Below are positions 10,931 to 20,428 of a DNA stretch of 64,000 bases, piece after piece. The notes under the pieces are model-generated. The model saw only the letters and a program-made list of their open reading frames with translations, had not been told where the DNA came from and made no database searches. Made by a program: the position numbers and the translations under genes. The DNA comes from Neoceratodus forsteri (Eukaryota; Chordata; Ceratodontiformes; Ceratodontidae), in the NCBI GenBank assembly GCA_016271365.2, contig CM057451.1:367123501-367187500 (forward strand), read 5' to 3'. Numbering within the stretch: position 1 is the stretch's first letter; each line of letters begins with the position of its first letter.

Positions 10931-11914
10931 TTTCTTGTCCTACATACTGTACTTTTTAGGAATGTTTCCAAACTGTTCAGCAGAAGCTTAAGGTACTGAC
11001 CCTCACACCCCATAATCCTGAATACTAAAATTATAACACTACACTAGTTGGCAAATAACAAAAATAATTTGACTGACAGCCAGCCTCGTCAACAACGGTA
11101 AGGAACATTTGCAGTTACTGTCATTGGGACTAGATCCCATTCAGTCCAGTTGATCTTTGTTTAGGATTCTTTTCTATTATAAAACTGGGAAAATCTGGTG
11201 CTGTGATGAGTGGAAATGGACCACATGACCCTAGTATATCCCATGACTCACCTTCGATTAAGAAGTTCTTTCTATTTTCTATTCTACTTTCACTTTTTTT
11301 TCTCTCACCAAAAGTCCATTTTGTAATAGATGTAATAACGCTATAGAAGAAAGGTATATCATGGGATATACTCACTTCTTATGTTGTGCCTCTTGCTTCA
11401 CAATGCACCTGAGCCATACATATAGAGAATAGATAGATAAATAGATAGACAGACAGACAAACTGACTATCTATGTATTTTGAAAGTTTTACCAAGAAAGT
11501 CATACTAAGCTGGTAACAGTTCATTTTCAGATGCATCGTTGGGGGGTAGAGGACAGAACAATAAAACCATTCAATAATATGGAAATAAGTACAAAATACA
11601 TAAATTACAAGAATTGCTGCAAGAATAAAACTGTCATTCAATAAATTGCCATGCAATAAATATTACATACCATACCCTGGTTTGTACTATTGCCTAATAG
11701 TATAATAACTCTTTTACCTTTGATAATTTGAGAGTCTTTGAGTGTTTTCCTTCCATTTCTCCCTCATAGTCCTTCGGATGAGTGATTAGCTTCCAATCAT
11801 AAACGTAGCTTGTTGCTAAACAAATGAAGATTTAAAATAAAAATGAACCCTTTACTGAATTGCTGTTTATAGAGAAACTGTCAACACTGTTCTCAGTCTC
11901 AGAGAATTATTCAT
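10931..11914. other. Non-coding stretch with a short inverted repeat
   Basis: No gene recognised. A 14-base inverted repeat, agtatatcccatga near 11232 and tcatgggatatact near 11358, encloses about 110 bases. A GATA/GACA microsatellite follows at 11424. The two short open frames on the minus strand match nothing I recognise. Confidence 0.4.
11424..11475. repeat. GATA/GACA microsatellite
   Basis: Imperfect tandem run of atag, gata and gaca units, about 50 bases. Confidence 0.85.
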
Positions 11915-12494
11915 TTATAATTACTGGGCACAATTTTTTTCAATACAAAAAACGAGTTATAATTTGCTGTTATAACCACCTCAACCAGTTATAACGGCAA
12001 ACACGTGCCACTGTTCTCTAGAGAAGCGCGACACACAGAAAGCCGCACAGTGAAGGAAACAACTGAGTTACTTATGCGGTCGCAGCTCCGGGTGTCCTGT
12101 CAAATCCAACGTTGTTCTGAACGCTTTCCTCTTCTCTTCTCAGGCAACGCGACACGCAGATCTACACATCAGCACATGAAAATCAGCGCCAACACATCTT
12201 CGAGCCAGACCACATCAACAGTTAACAGTTTGAACCACTCGTTTAAAAGTTTGAAGCATTTTTATATCGCTAACACTTTTCAACATTCCATTTAAAATGA
12301 ATGTAATTGCATTATCTCACTCTAAGTTAAAAATTTAAAGATATTAACAAATGTTATAATGCTACTGTTCAAGTTTCTTTTCAAAACATAAAAAAAGATG
12401 TGTTAATAAATTGTTCATTATAGCAGAACTACCTTACTCATTTCTTTGCAAACTGAATATGTACCGATGAAAAAATTGTGCCCAGTAATTATAA
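11915..12494. repeat. Fold-back element 1
   Basis: The ends are inverted copies: ttataattactgggcacaa (from about 11916) and ttgtgcccagtaattataa (to about 12493). Inside the left end a block with repeated ttataa words and 'cggcaaacac' (about 11953-12004) closely resembles 12662-12714 in fold-back element 2. The interior (about 580 bases in total) has no transposase. This looks like a non-autonomous inverted-repeat transposon next to a relative. Confidence 0.7.
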
Positions 12495-13790
12495 AAAATA
12501 AAGTAATGGACAGGTGGTTATTCATGAGAATTTTACACACACCCTCAGTGTGGGATGCCTAAATAAACATCCCACACCTCGGGTGTGTGTAAAATTCTCA
12601 TAATAACCACCTCCCCATACATTATTCTCTATGTAATAACTGGGGGACTTTTTTCTGTAGGAGAAGCTGGTTATAATTCACCATTATAACCCGTGAGTTA
12701 TAACAGCAAACACATGCAGCTTCTCCTCAGCCCCGCTCACGCTCAGTCACCTGCGTGGCTCTTGACTACCACATCTACAATTATACTTACAGCAATGCAT
12801 CTGCCAGCCAAATATTATAAAAACAAATACAAAACATTGCTGAGAAATGTATTTAGTCCAGAGTCTAAAGATTTTCTTCAGGTCCGGTTCATCATTGTCA
12901 CGATGATATGCAAATGTCAATGGCTCAGCAGATAGCACACTCGCCTCTGAAGCCGGGAATCAGAAGGCTGTGGGTTCTATCCCCACACCAAGCACTCGGG
13001 TTAATATCCCAATGCTGACACTATAGTGCAGCATGAGGGGGGTGCTGCATTACTGAGGTGCCGTCTTTCGGATGAGATGTTAAACCGAGGTCCCGTCTGC
13101 CTGTTCTGGGGGTTGTTCAGGTGGACGTTAAAGATCTTATTGCACTTCTCGAAAAGAGTAGGGGAAATTTCCCTGGTGTCTTGGCCAAATTTCCTCCATT
13201 CACTAGAAACACCACCAACAGCTTAATCTGGTTCAGTTTCAGTTGGTTACCATCTATATCCCCACCCCTTGGTCGCCTCTATAAAAGGGACTTCTTGTCT
13301 CAGTGGGCTTAGCCGGTCGACAAAAATTCAATAATAATAATGAGGGGCAGAGTTACAACTCTGAGCAATAACCTCTGCCCCTCATTTCCATATCACCGTG
13401 ACAACCACGCATTGTACCTGAACAAAATCTTTACAATCTGGACTAAATACACTCTTCAGAAATGTATCATCATTGCTTTTCTGATATTTGATCCTCTATC
13501 AATATTACACTTAACTGTTTCCTCCAGCTGTCAATACCTGTCGTTTACAGTGGACAAACGATGCCTGCAGTTCCTAAAGACTAAACTGGCTGGCGAAAAA
13601 CGTCCCCCAGCAATTAAATAAAATAGTACATGGGAGTAAGTGAAAAACTCGAGTTTAATGCACACCTTCAGTCTGGGGTGCTTTGATAAACACCTCAGGC
13701 TTCCCCCTCAGGGTTTATGTAGCATCCCACACCTCGGATATGGATTAAATTCTCATTATACACTCACCCCCATGTAGTATTCTATATTTT
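12495..13790. repeat. Fold-back element 2, split by a SINE
   Basis: The left arm (about 12495-12916) and right arm (about 13382-13790) are imperfect reverse complements. Paired landmarks are ggtggttat/ataccactc-type outer blocks, aactgggggact against gtcccccag, atttagtccagagtctaaag against the ctttacaatctggactaaat block, and gatatgcaaatg against catttccatatc. Each arm holds its own hairpin: 12526-12600 (arms gagaattttacacacacc and ggtgtgtgtaaaattctc) and a decayed counterpart at 13650-13760. The centre is occupied by a SINE (12917-13340) and a short hairpin with gaggggcaga/tctgcccctc arms (13340-13382). Confidence 0.7.
12917..13340 (+). mobile_element. tRNA-derived SINE, V-SINE-like
   Basis: The head looks like a tRNA with an A-box-like 'ggctcagcagatagc' near 12922 and a B-box-like gggttctatcc at 12972-12982. 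The body contains the conserved block of V-SINEs: ctttcggatgagatgttaaa, accgaggtcc, cttctcgaaaagagtagggg and ggtgtcttggccaaattt. The 3' end runs into an (ATA)n tail. The family identification is from memory of the conserved central segment. It is inserted at the centre of a fold-back element. Confidence 0.7.
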
Positions 13791-13815
13791 AAGAGAGAGA
13801 GATTATTCAGGATAG

Positions 13816-14328
13816 TTAAAGGGACACTGCCACCCATCTCAGGCCTCAAAGTGTATCTTGTTTAAAAAAAAACATATTTAGTGATTGGACACTTTCTGTA
13901 GAGACTGTTATTGTAGCTGGCAGTTTTTCTCATTTCTTTTTAAAAGTGAAAAACAGGCTACCAACCATTCTGGTATTACCACACAAAGGCATGTTTGTTT
14001 GCATTCCTTAATCATGCAGATTTCCTGGACTTGAAAACACCCCAACACAGTCTAACCACCCATGGTGCAGTGGGAAGAGAGGAAACTACTGCATCATGAG
14101 TGGCTGCACTGTTTGAGGGGTGTCCCTAATGTACAGGAAGTATGCAAGCAGAGTACATCAAGGATTTGAAACAAGACTGAGTCTAGTTACACAATTAGTA
14201 TGCATTTCGGCTCTACTCACAAAGCAAGCAGATAAAACAACATCAATGAATTTTAGAGAGGGGAATCAATAAATGTGGGTCTTCAACTAGAAATGATGAT
14301 ACAAAAAGGGTTGACAGTGTCCCTTTAA
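13816..14328. mobile_element. Kolobok-like MITE with TTAA target duplication
   Basis: A 505-base element (13820-14324) is flanked by TTAA on both sides (13816-13819 and 14325-14328). The terminal inverted repeats read agggacactgccaccc at the left and gggttgacagtgtccct at the right. A TTAA duplication with an AGGG start fits the Kolobok/T2 group known from Xenopus. PiggyBac also uses TTAA but has CC-type termini. No transposase is encoded. Confidence 0.8.
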
Positions 14329-14668
14329 CATGAGTATGTATAGAACTTTTTGTTTTGTTTTCAGAAGAGACCTGAAATGGAAGTTAGCTACTTTGGGTCA
14401 AGACCATATGTACCATAAAACTCATCGAAAAACGGTCTGTATGTTTAACTAATTGATGCTCTGCGCTATTCTCTTTGCCAGGTAATTCTCTCGTATATTT
14501 TGGTGTACATGGTTAATCCATACACTTTTTGTCTTAATTCTCAACTGTGACAACAGAAATCACATAATTCACAATTGTGATACAACTAAAAATTATGGAT
14601 TTTTTTTGAATATCTGTGTCACTGAAACTGTCTGAAATGTTTCAGTTACTCTGAAGCATTCTGAGGTA
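14329..14668. other. Non-coding stretch
   Basis: No gene or repeat family recognised between the MITE and the CR1 3' end. Confidence 0.4.
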
Positions 14669-15012
14669 AACATAGACATAGAAACATAAATTTTGACAGC
14701 AGATAAGGACCGCTTGGCCCATCCAGTCTGCCCATTTCCCTACCTATTGGATGAGCCACAGATCCTAGTTAACCAACAGCCTACTTCCTCCTGCCCCCCA
14801 CTATAATTGCCTTATGTCTGTCCCATGCATTCTTGAATTCCCCCACTGTTTTTGACCCCACAACCTCCTCAAGAAGGCTGTTCCATGCATCAACCACCCT
14901 CTCTGTGGAAAAATACTTCCTCATGTTGCCCCATGAGCTGCCCCCCCCCATCTTCAAACTATGCCCCCTTGTTCTTGCACATCTTCGAACAGTGCCTGCT
15001 TGATTCACAGTC
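14669..15012 (-). mobile_element. CR1 LINE 3' end (same subfamily as 48095-50062)
   Basis: The 3' UTR is recognisable from 'gataaggaccgcttggccca' and 'cagtctgcccatttccctac'. Upstream, the minus-strand frame 15008-14781 ends ORF2 with RVVDAWNSLLEEVVGSKTV and FKNAWDRHKAI. The corresponding plus-strand copies at 48095-50062 and 60669-62275 end in the same words, so this is a third, strongly 5'-truncated copy in opposite orientation. Confidence 0.85.
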
Positions 15013-15055
15013 TACTGACTAGGAAACAGCCCGATTCATATGTGACAGTTTTAAA

Positions 15056-15094
<39 letters not shown>

Positions 15095-15557
15095 TAAACA
15101 GGAAGTCTTTCACATTCATTTGTTTGTAATTTGTGACCAAGAAAGGCACACTGAGCTGTGTCGGCTTGTTGCCAGTTGCACCCCTTGGGGTTGGTTTACA
15201 TGGACCTGTTTTATTAACAGGGGAAATGTTGTTAATGACTCTGGGAAGACTGTCCTACTCTTTCTTTGGTGAGCAGGAGGTGGTGGCAAGCTTACTTCCT
15301 GGTGCCAGAAAACAGGAAGAGGAGGAGACTGAGTGGGGTTGTAGGAATAGCTCAAGCTCACACAGGACTGGCAGTAAGTGAGGTGCTGCCTCCTGTTTCC
15401 CAAAACCTGAGTGAACAGCAATGCTAATCTTTGCAGCTTCTTGATATGGAAGAAAATTGGCTTCAGCAGCATATGTAGGACAAGAGGCAACACTTCCTGT
15501 CCCTGTTTGGATAAAGATGAAAAATGGCTTTGGAACAAGTAAAGCAGTATCAAGGGA
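15013..15557. other. Non-coding stretch with a TA microsatellite
   Basis: No recognisable gene. It contains the (TA)n run at 15059-15086 followed by a T run. Open frames on both strands overlap and have no family signature. Confidence 0.4.
15059..15086. repeat. (TA)n microsatellite
   Basis: About 14 uninterrupted TA units followed by a T homopolymer. Confidence 0.95.
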
Positions 15558-15666
15558 ACTGGATGGCTCACTGGCTTGGTATCCGGTTACGGGAGTCTTT
15601 TATGTCTAGGTCACTGGTTCAAATACGGCACAGGTCAGTAGTGGCTGAAAGTCATTATCACCAGAG

Positions 15667-15697
<31 letters not shown>

Positions 15698-15990
15698 TGG
15701 TGGTCTCAGTCTAATTCACAGTGGGCAGGTGTCCACATCACAAAGCCAACAACACAACTGGCATTAATTGATCCCTTGTTGAAGTCTCACATGAAGGCCA
15801 AGGACTGAATGGGCATTAAGTCTGAACTACCCACTCAACTATGTGGTGGTACTTCCATGGCAGGGTTGAGGTACATTAGCGGGTGAGTGTGGGGAAGCTT
15901 GTACTGTGATCCCTGTCATGTGCATAAGCAGAGGACTTCAGGTTCTAGTGCTGTCAATCTAGCACCTTTCACGAGCACTAAAATTTGCAT
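15558..15990 (+). mobile_element. tRNA-derived SINE, possibly LF-SINE
   Basis: A pol III-type head has a B-box-like ggttcaaatac at 15616-15626, preceded by an A-box-like 'ggctcactggcttgg' near 15565. The long body contains gtggcctatgtgaaatgagt, 'ctaattcacagtgggcaggtgtcc', gaaggccaaggactgaatgg and aggtacattagcgggtgag. I recall these words from LF-SINE, the SINE active in lobe-finned fishes, copies of which were exapted as conserved elements in tetrapods. Family naming is from memory and needs a Dfam/Repbase comparison. No poly-A tail is evident. Confidence 0.5.
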
Positions 15991-16239
15991 ACAGAAAAAA
16001 AAAATACAGTAGCATCCAGTGCTGAACCTTGATGGGGTGATGCTGCTGAGGACACTCCGAGCTGCTCCATATTGCACTGGTTTTCAGGTGGGTCTGCAAT
16101 GTCTCAATCAGGACAGAGGGAGCACAGCAGGACCTGAAACTGTGTCCTTTATGGAAGAATTCCCAGATGACTCATTTTTGAAGACGGGCTGGAGTATGGA
16201 GGACCTCTGCTACTTGGGAGTGCTGGATGGATCGAAGTG

Positions 16240-16355
16240 ACATAGAAACATAGACAAGGATGACAGAACCAGACCACTGGTCCAAGCAGTCTGCCTGTAA
16301 CACCCTATCATACCCCAAGATCTTTTGTCTAAATGTAAGCAATAACCCATAACAG
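16240..16355 (-). mobile_element. CR1-type 3' UTR fragment
   Basis: The pattern acatagaaacatagac, 'gatgacagaaccagacca' and 'ccaagcagtctgcct' matches the general form of CR1 3' ends in this window, in the minus orientation. Only the last ~110 bases are present. Confidence 0.5.
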
Positions 16356-16913
16356 GGCATGAGTTTCTAGACAATTAATGCACACCCAGCGTGAACTGGA
16401 AGGCACAAGGTCAACGGATGAGTGACTTTTAACACACCTGGGAAGTGCATTAATTCTCAAGAACCCATGCTGAAGAGTGGGTTACTGTGCTTATAAAATG
16501 GAATATATATATTTTATTAATGGAACTTTAGCTAGGTTATTGGTATAATAGGTGAGTTTGATAACAAAGGCAGTATGCCTTGAAGAGAACATAGGAACTG
16601 CATTTATTTTGAAAAACCTATGCCCCGTTCTGGGTTTTTGTGTTTAAAAAATGGAAAAAAATGTTAATGGAAAAAGTTTAATTTTCAGTTAGGTAGTTGC
16701 TAAGGTAGATTAGGACAGGTTAGTTACGAACTATGCAGCTGCTAGGTAGAGGTTGCTCGATCTGGTCAGTTTTTACAACCCAATTTATAAAGGGTATTAT
16801 ACAATAGGGGTGAGATGATATGCCATTCATTATTTCAGCATAAAACCATCATCATGAGATATCACACTCTGCTGACATCACCAGAGTTTTCTCCAGTTAT
16901 CACAGTGTGATAA
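16356..16913. other. Non-coding flank of element B
   Basis: No gene seen. It holds the small hairpin at 16366-16460 and ends in 'cacagtgtgata', directly before element B. A 15-base word (tctccagttatcaca, 16890-16904) recurs just after the right end of element B. Confidence 0.4.
16366..16460. repeat. Small hairpin
   Basis: The arms acaattaatgcac (about 16371-16383) and gtgcattaatt (16445-16455) pair, with weaker pairing beyond. The wording is close to the arm hairpins of fold-back element 2 (taatgcacacc), so a shared origin is possible. Confidence 0.5.
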
Positions 16914-17150
16914 AGTACAGCTACGTAAGAACTTACTGTAACAGTAGATCTTCGAGAGAGGCTCTTGCAGTAGGTATTCACAAGTAGAACTAAGCTGCCA
17001 GGTGTTAGGACCACATGAAAAAATTCTAGCTAGCAGTGTCCGACAGGGACAGCCCCCTGACATCACGTAATGGACGTCAGTGTGACGCCATATAAGGAGC
17101 GGTCCCTATGCCCGCCTTCCAGTTCTCCTGCCAGAACCTGTAGAGGTTCA
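16914..17150 (+). repeat. Left inverted terminal repeat of element B
   Basis: Complementary to 23000-23213 through gcttaatcctactt-, attctagctagcagtgtccg- and cttccagttct-type blocks. It contains a CRE-like gacgtcag (17073-17080) and a TATA-like tataagg (17090-17096), reading into the element. Confidence 0.8.
17090..17096 (+). promoter_or_regulatory. TATA-like box in terminal repeat of element B
   Basis: The word tataagg lies 10 bases after a CRE-like gacgtcag half. Element F has the better conserved version tataaag at the matching place. Because the repeat is inverted, the same box in the right copy would point into gag; there it is decayed to 'tacaagg'. Promoter activity is inferred, not shown. 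Confidence 0.45.
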
Positions 17151-17257
17151 ACAGGAGAAAAGGAGAGGGCTCCTGGAGCCTAAAAGGCACAATATGAAAA
17201 ACCACAGAAGGAAACTTGGGAGGAGGTTGGGTTAGGGAAAGCAGTGTCTACTGCAAG

Positions 17258-17348
17258 AGCCTCTCTCGAAGATCTACTGTTATGGTAAGTTCTTGCGAAA
17301 TTGTATTATCTTACTTCAAGAGGGCTCTTGCAGTAGGTACTCACAAGT
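17258..17348. repeat. Internal complementary region of element B
   Basis: ctactgcaagagcctctctc, then gaagatctactgttatgg (about 17256-17295), is the reverse complement of the left tip. atcttacttcaagagg, then gctcttgcagtaggta, is the reverse complement of the right tip. The fusion lies near 17306. This is the standard DIRS arrangement, with the ICR near the 3' end. Confidence 0.85.
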
Positions 17349-18835
17349 AGGACCGAGTCCCAAGCAGTGACCTGAGACATAGGGAAGCAGGAAAGAGTTT
17401 CCTAGCCACTCTAAGGGACTCATGAAAGGAGACCCTGTAGGACAGCAAGGCCAAATCCCGCTCCTCGCCGCAATGCAATGTCCGGGCTATAATGCTTGGT
17501 AAAAGTATGGACAGAACTCCAAGTTGCAGCTGCGCAAGTGTCTGCAGCTGAAACATTCCAGAAACAAGCAGTAGAAGCAGCTGTGTCTCTGGTTGAATGT
17601 CCTTTAACCTGACCCAAAAGGGTTTTGTGGTACTTCTGGTAACAGAAGATAATGCAGTTTGCCAACCATTTGGACAAACACTGTTTAGAAACTGCTGTGC
17701 CCTCTCTTTTGGGTGCAAAGGAAACAAACAATTGGTCAGATTTACGGAGATACTTAGTCCTGTCCGTATAGTACCTGCGAATTCTGTGTACATCTAGAGT
17801 ATGCAGAAGAGCTTCCCCCCTCTTGGAGTATTCCGGATAGTACACCAGCAGGTCCAGGGATTAATTCAAGGTGGATTCAGATACCACTTTGGGTAGGAAC
17901 TTGGGATTAGTCCGTAGAGCCACCCGGTCTCTGTGAAATATCAGATGAGGTATCTTACACATGAAAGCCTGAAGTTCAGAAATTCTTCGAGCTGAAGTGA
18001 CAGCCACTAGGAAAAGCACTTTCCAGGAGAGGTAGCGCATGTCTACACTCGCTGCCAGCTCGAAGGGTGGCAGGGCGAGCTTTTCGAGAATGAAGTTTAG
18101 GCCTCAAGGAGGAGCAGGGCTCCTGACTGGCGGTTTCAGATGAAGAATCCCTTTCAGAAAGGTTTTGGGTACCTCAAACCATGCCAAAGTCTTTTGTCCT
18201 ATCGGAATATGATAGGCAGAAATGGCCAAAAGGGTCGAATAACTAAGACCCAAGTCATAAAGGTGCAGCATGTAGTCTAAGACCTTCATGACTGAGCAGG
18301 AAAAGGGTTCAATCACTTTCGAATCTGCCCAGATGGAAAACCCTTTCCATTTTATGGCATATGTAGCTCCGGTGGAAGGCTTCCTGGCCTCTACCAAGAT
18401 CTGTGCTACCCTCAGGGAAACCCCAAAACAGGCAGCCGCTATGTCAGAAGGAGCCATGCGTGCAGAAGAAGGGACTTGAGACCTAGATGAACCAGGGTCC
18501 CCTGTTCCCGAGTTAAGAGATCTTGGGAAACCGGCAGTGGAAAGAGACGTTCCACTGACAGTTGTTGCAGTAGAAAGAACCAAATTTGTCTCAGCCAGAA
18601 GGTAGCAAAGAGGATCATTTGACCTCCTTCTGCCTGCAGTTTTATTTGAACTCTCTGGATCAATGGACGTGGAGGGAAGGCATACACGAACCTCCCCTTC
18701 CTGCAAAGAGACAGCGTGTCTCACCAGAAAACACCACGACCTAGAGCGAGCAAGAAGGTTGGCAGTTTTACGCTGACTGGGGAGGCAAACAGATCTACAG
18801 TATTTGAGGCCTTCCTCACTTTGCGAAAACTTCAT
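17345..18835 (-). pseudogene. Tyrosine recombinase of element B, broken
   Basis: It would integrate the circular DNA copy. The N-terminal half (18835-18104) contains the SAM-like core start VEARKPSTGATYAIKWKGFS and YMLHLYDLGLSYSTL. The catalytic half (about 18080-17345) has TSARRISELQAF with the first catalytic Arg, the RTNPKFLPKVVSE stretch, GHSTRDTAAS with the HxxR pair, and VHTFTKHYS with the nucleophilic Tyr. The key residues are all present, but there is at least one stop (after the KVVSEST stretch) and frame changes. The start overlaps the end of the RNase H frame by about 20 bases. Homologous regions are found in C, D, F and G. Confidence 0.9.
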
Positions 18836-20335
18836 TTACCACTGACTGTCTGAGCTCCCACTCACGTGCTCTGGCTTGCGTGTGGCTGAGTGCATCTGAC
18901 AGGATGTTTTGGACACTTGGCACATGTACTGCTGTCAGATGAATGTTGTAGTCGACCACCCCGTACCACACTGTCATTGCTTCCCTGCAATGGGGGTAAG
19001 AGTGGGTTCCGCCTTGTTTGTTTATGTGCCAGACTACGCACATGTTGTCTGTCTGAATCATAAGATGACCTGGATGAATGAGATGGTGAAATGCCTTAAG
19101 CGCATTCAACACTGCTCTCATCTCAAGTATGTTAATATAAAGAGACAGTTCTATGTGGGACCAAAGACCTTGTGTCTTGTGAAGACCCAGGTGTGCTCCC
19201 CAACCCAAACCTGAAGCATCTGTCGTCAGGGTTAGTGAGGGATTGTCTGATCGAAACAGAACCCCTTTGGAGAGGCTGTCCTGTTTGAGCCACCACAAGA
19301 GTTCGTTTGCCACTGGATTCGAGATTGTAATCTCGTGGTCCAGTTTGTCTGCCTTCTGGTCCCATTGGACTCTGAGGGTCCATTGTGAGACTCATGTGGA
19401 GTCTGGCCAGGGGAATCGAAGGGATGGCCACCACCATGAGCCCCAATAGTCGCAGCATGGATCTGGCTGGTACCCTCTTCTGTGAGGCCACCATTTGTGC
19501 CTGGTGCTGCAAGGTACTGTAGATATCCTGTCTTGTGGTAAGAAAGCCTTGCCCTGTACCATGTCCAAAACTGCCCAAATAAATTGGAGCTGCTAGGAAG
19601 GAACTAGGTGGGATTTGGCATAACTGATCGTAATTCCCACCAGATGGAAAGTGTCCAGGGCAAGGTGCAGATCCTTGACTATGGCTTCCCTGGAGGAGGC
19701 TGATATCAGCCAGTCATCCAGGTAGGGAAAAACTTGGGACCCCCTGCCTACACAAAAAAGGTTACCACCACTGCTAGGACATTTTGTGAATACCCTGGGG
19801 GCCGAGGAAAGGCCAAAGGGTAGTGCTTTGAACTGAAAATACTCTCCCTGAAAACAGAATTGGAGGAATTTGCGGTTTGGCGGACAAATCGGGATGTGCA
19901 GGTAAGCATCCTGCATGTCCAGGGAACAGAGCCACTGACCCTTCTGTAAGACAGGAAGTAGGCTGGGAAGAGACAGCATTCTGAACCTCTTGTATTTAAC
20001 AAAGAGATTCAGAGAGCTCAGATCTAGAATTGATCTGAGGTCACCTGTCTTCTTGGGAACCAGGAAGAAATGCGAGTAGTACCCTTTTCCTTGATGTTTT
20101 ACAGGGAACTGGTTCTATTGCTGCCTTTGCCAGCAAGGACGTGATTTCCTCTCTCACCAAGGGTAGGTGGTTGGGCGGGTAGGATGAATGACCTGGAGGT
20201 CTTCTTGGGGGTCTTTCTATGAATTCTACTGAGTGACCTTTTGCCACCAGTTGAAGAACTCACAAGTCTGTTATTTTCTCCCACTCTGGTAGGTGACAGG
20301 AGGATCTGGCCCCTACCAGCTCCTCTGGAAGGCAT
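18816..20335 (-). pseudogene. Reverse transcriptase/RNase H of element B, broken
   Basis: Minus-strand frames give LVREEITSLLAKAAIEPVP (20247-20041), then CSLDMQDAYLHIPICP with motif A, FKALPFGLSSAPRVFTK and the catalytic box VFPYLDDWLI (19979-19593). RNase H follows (19313-18816): LTTDASGLGWGAHLG, ILEMRAVLNALKAF, IQTDNMCVVWHINKQGGT and VQNILSDALSHTQAR, which supply the four acidic residues. The intermediate segment with the VPARSMLRLLGLMV stretch (19578-19132) is in another frame. Catalytic residues are intact, but several frameshifts and stops separate the parts. Confidence 0.9.
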
Positions 20336-20428
20336 ACCAGTGGAGGTGTGAAATTTAAGGAGTCAGGAGGTGGACGGCAAGACCGAGGCCGTGGCTCCCA
20401 AGGCTTTATGAGATTTAGCTGGGGGGCT

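Noticed and set aside
12917..12990. Functional tRNA gene
   Set aside because: The A- and B-box-like words belong to a SINE head that continues into a 400-base SINE body; the cloverleaf is not kept.
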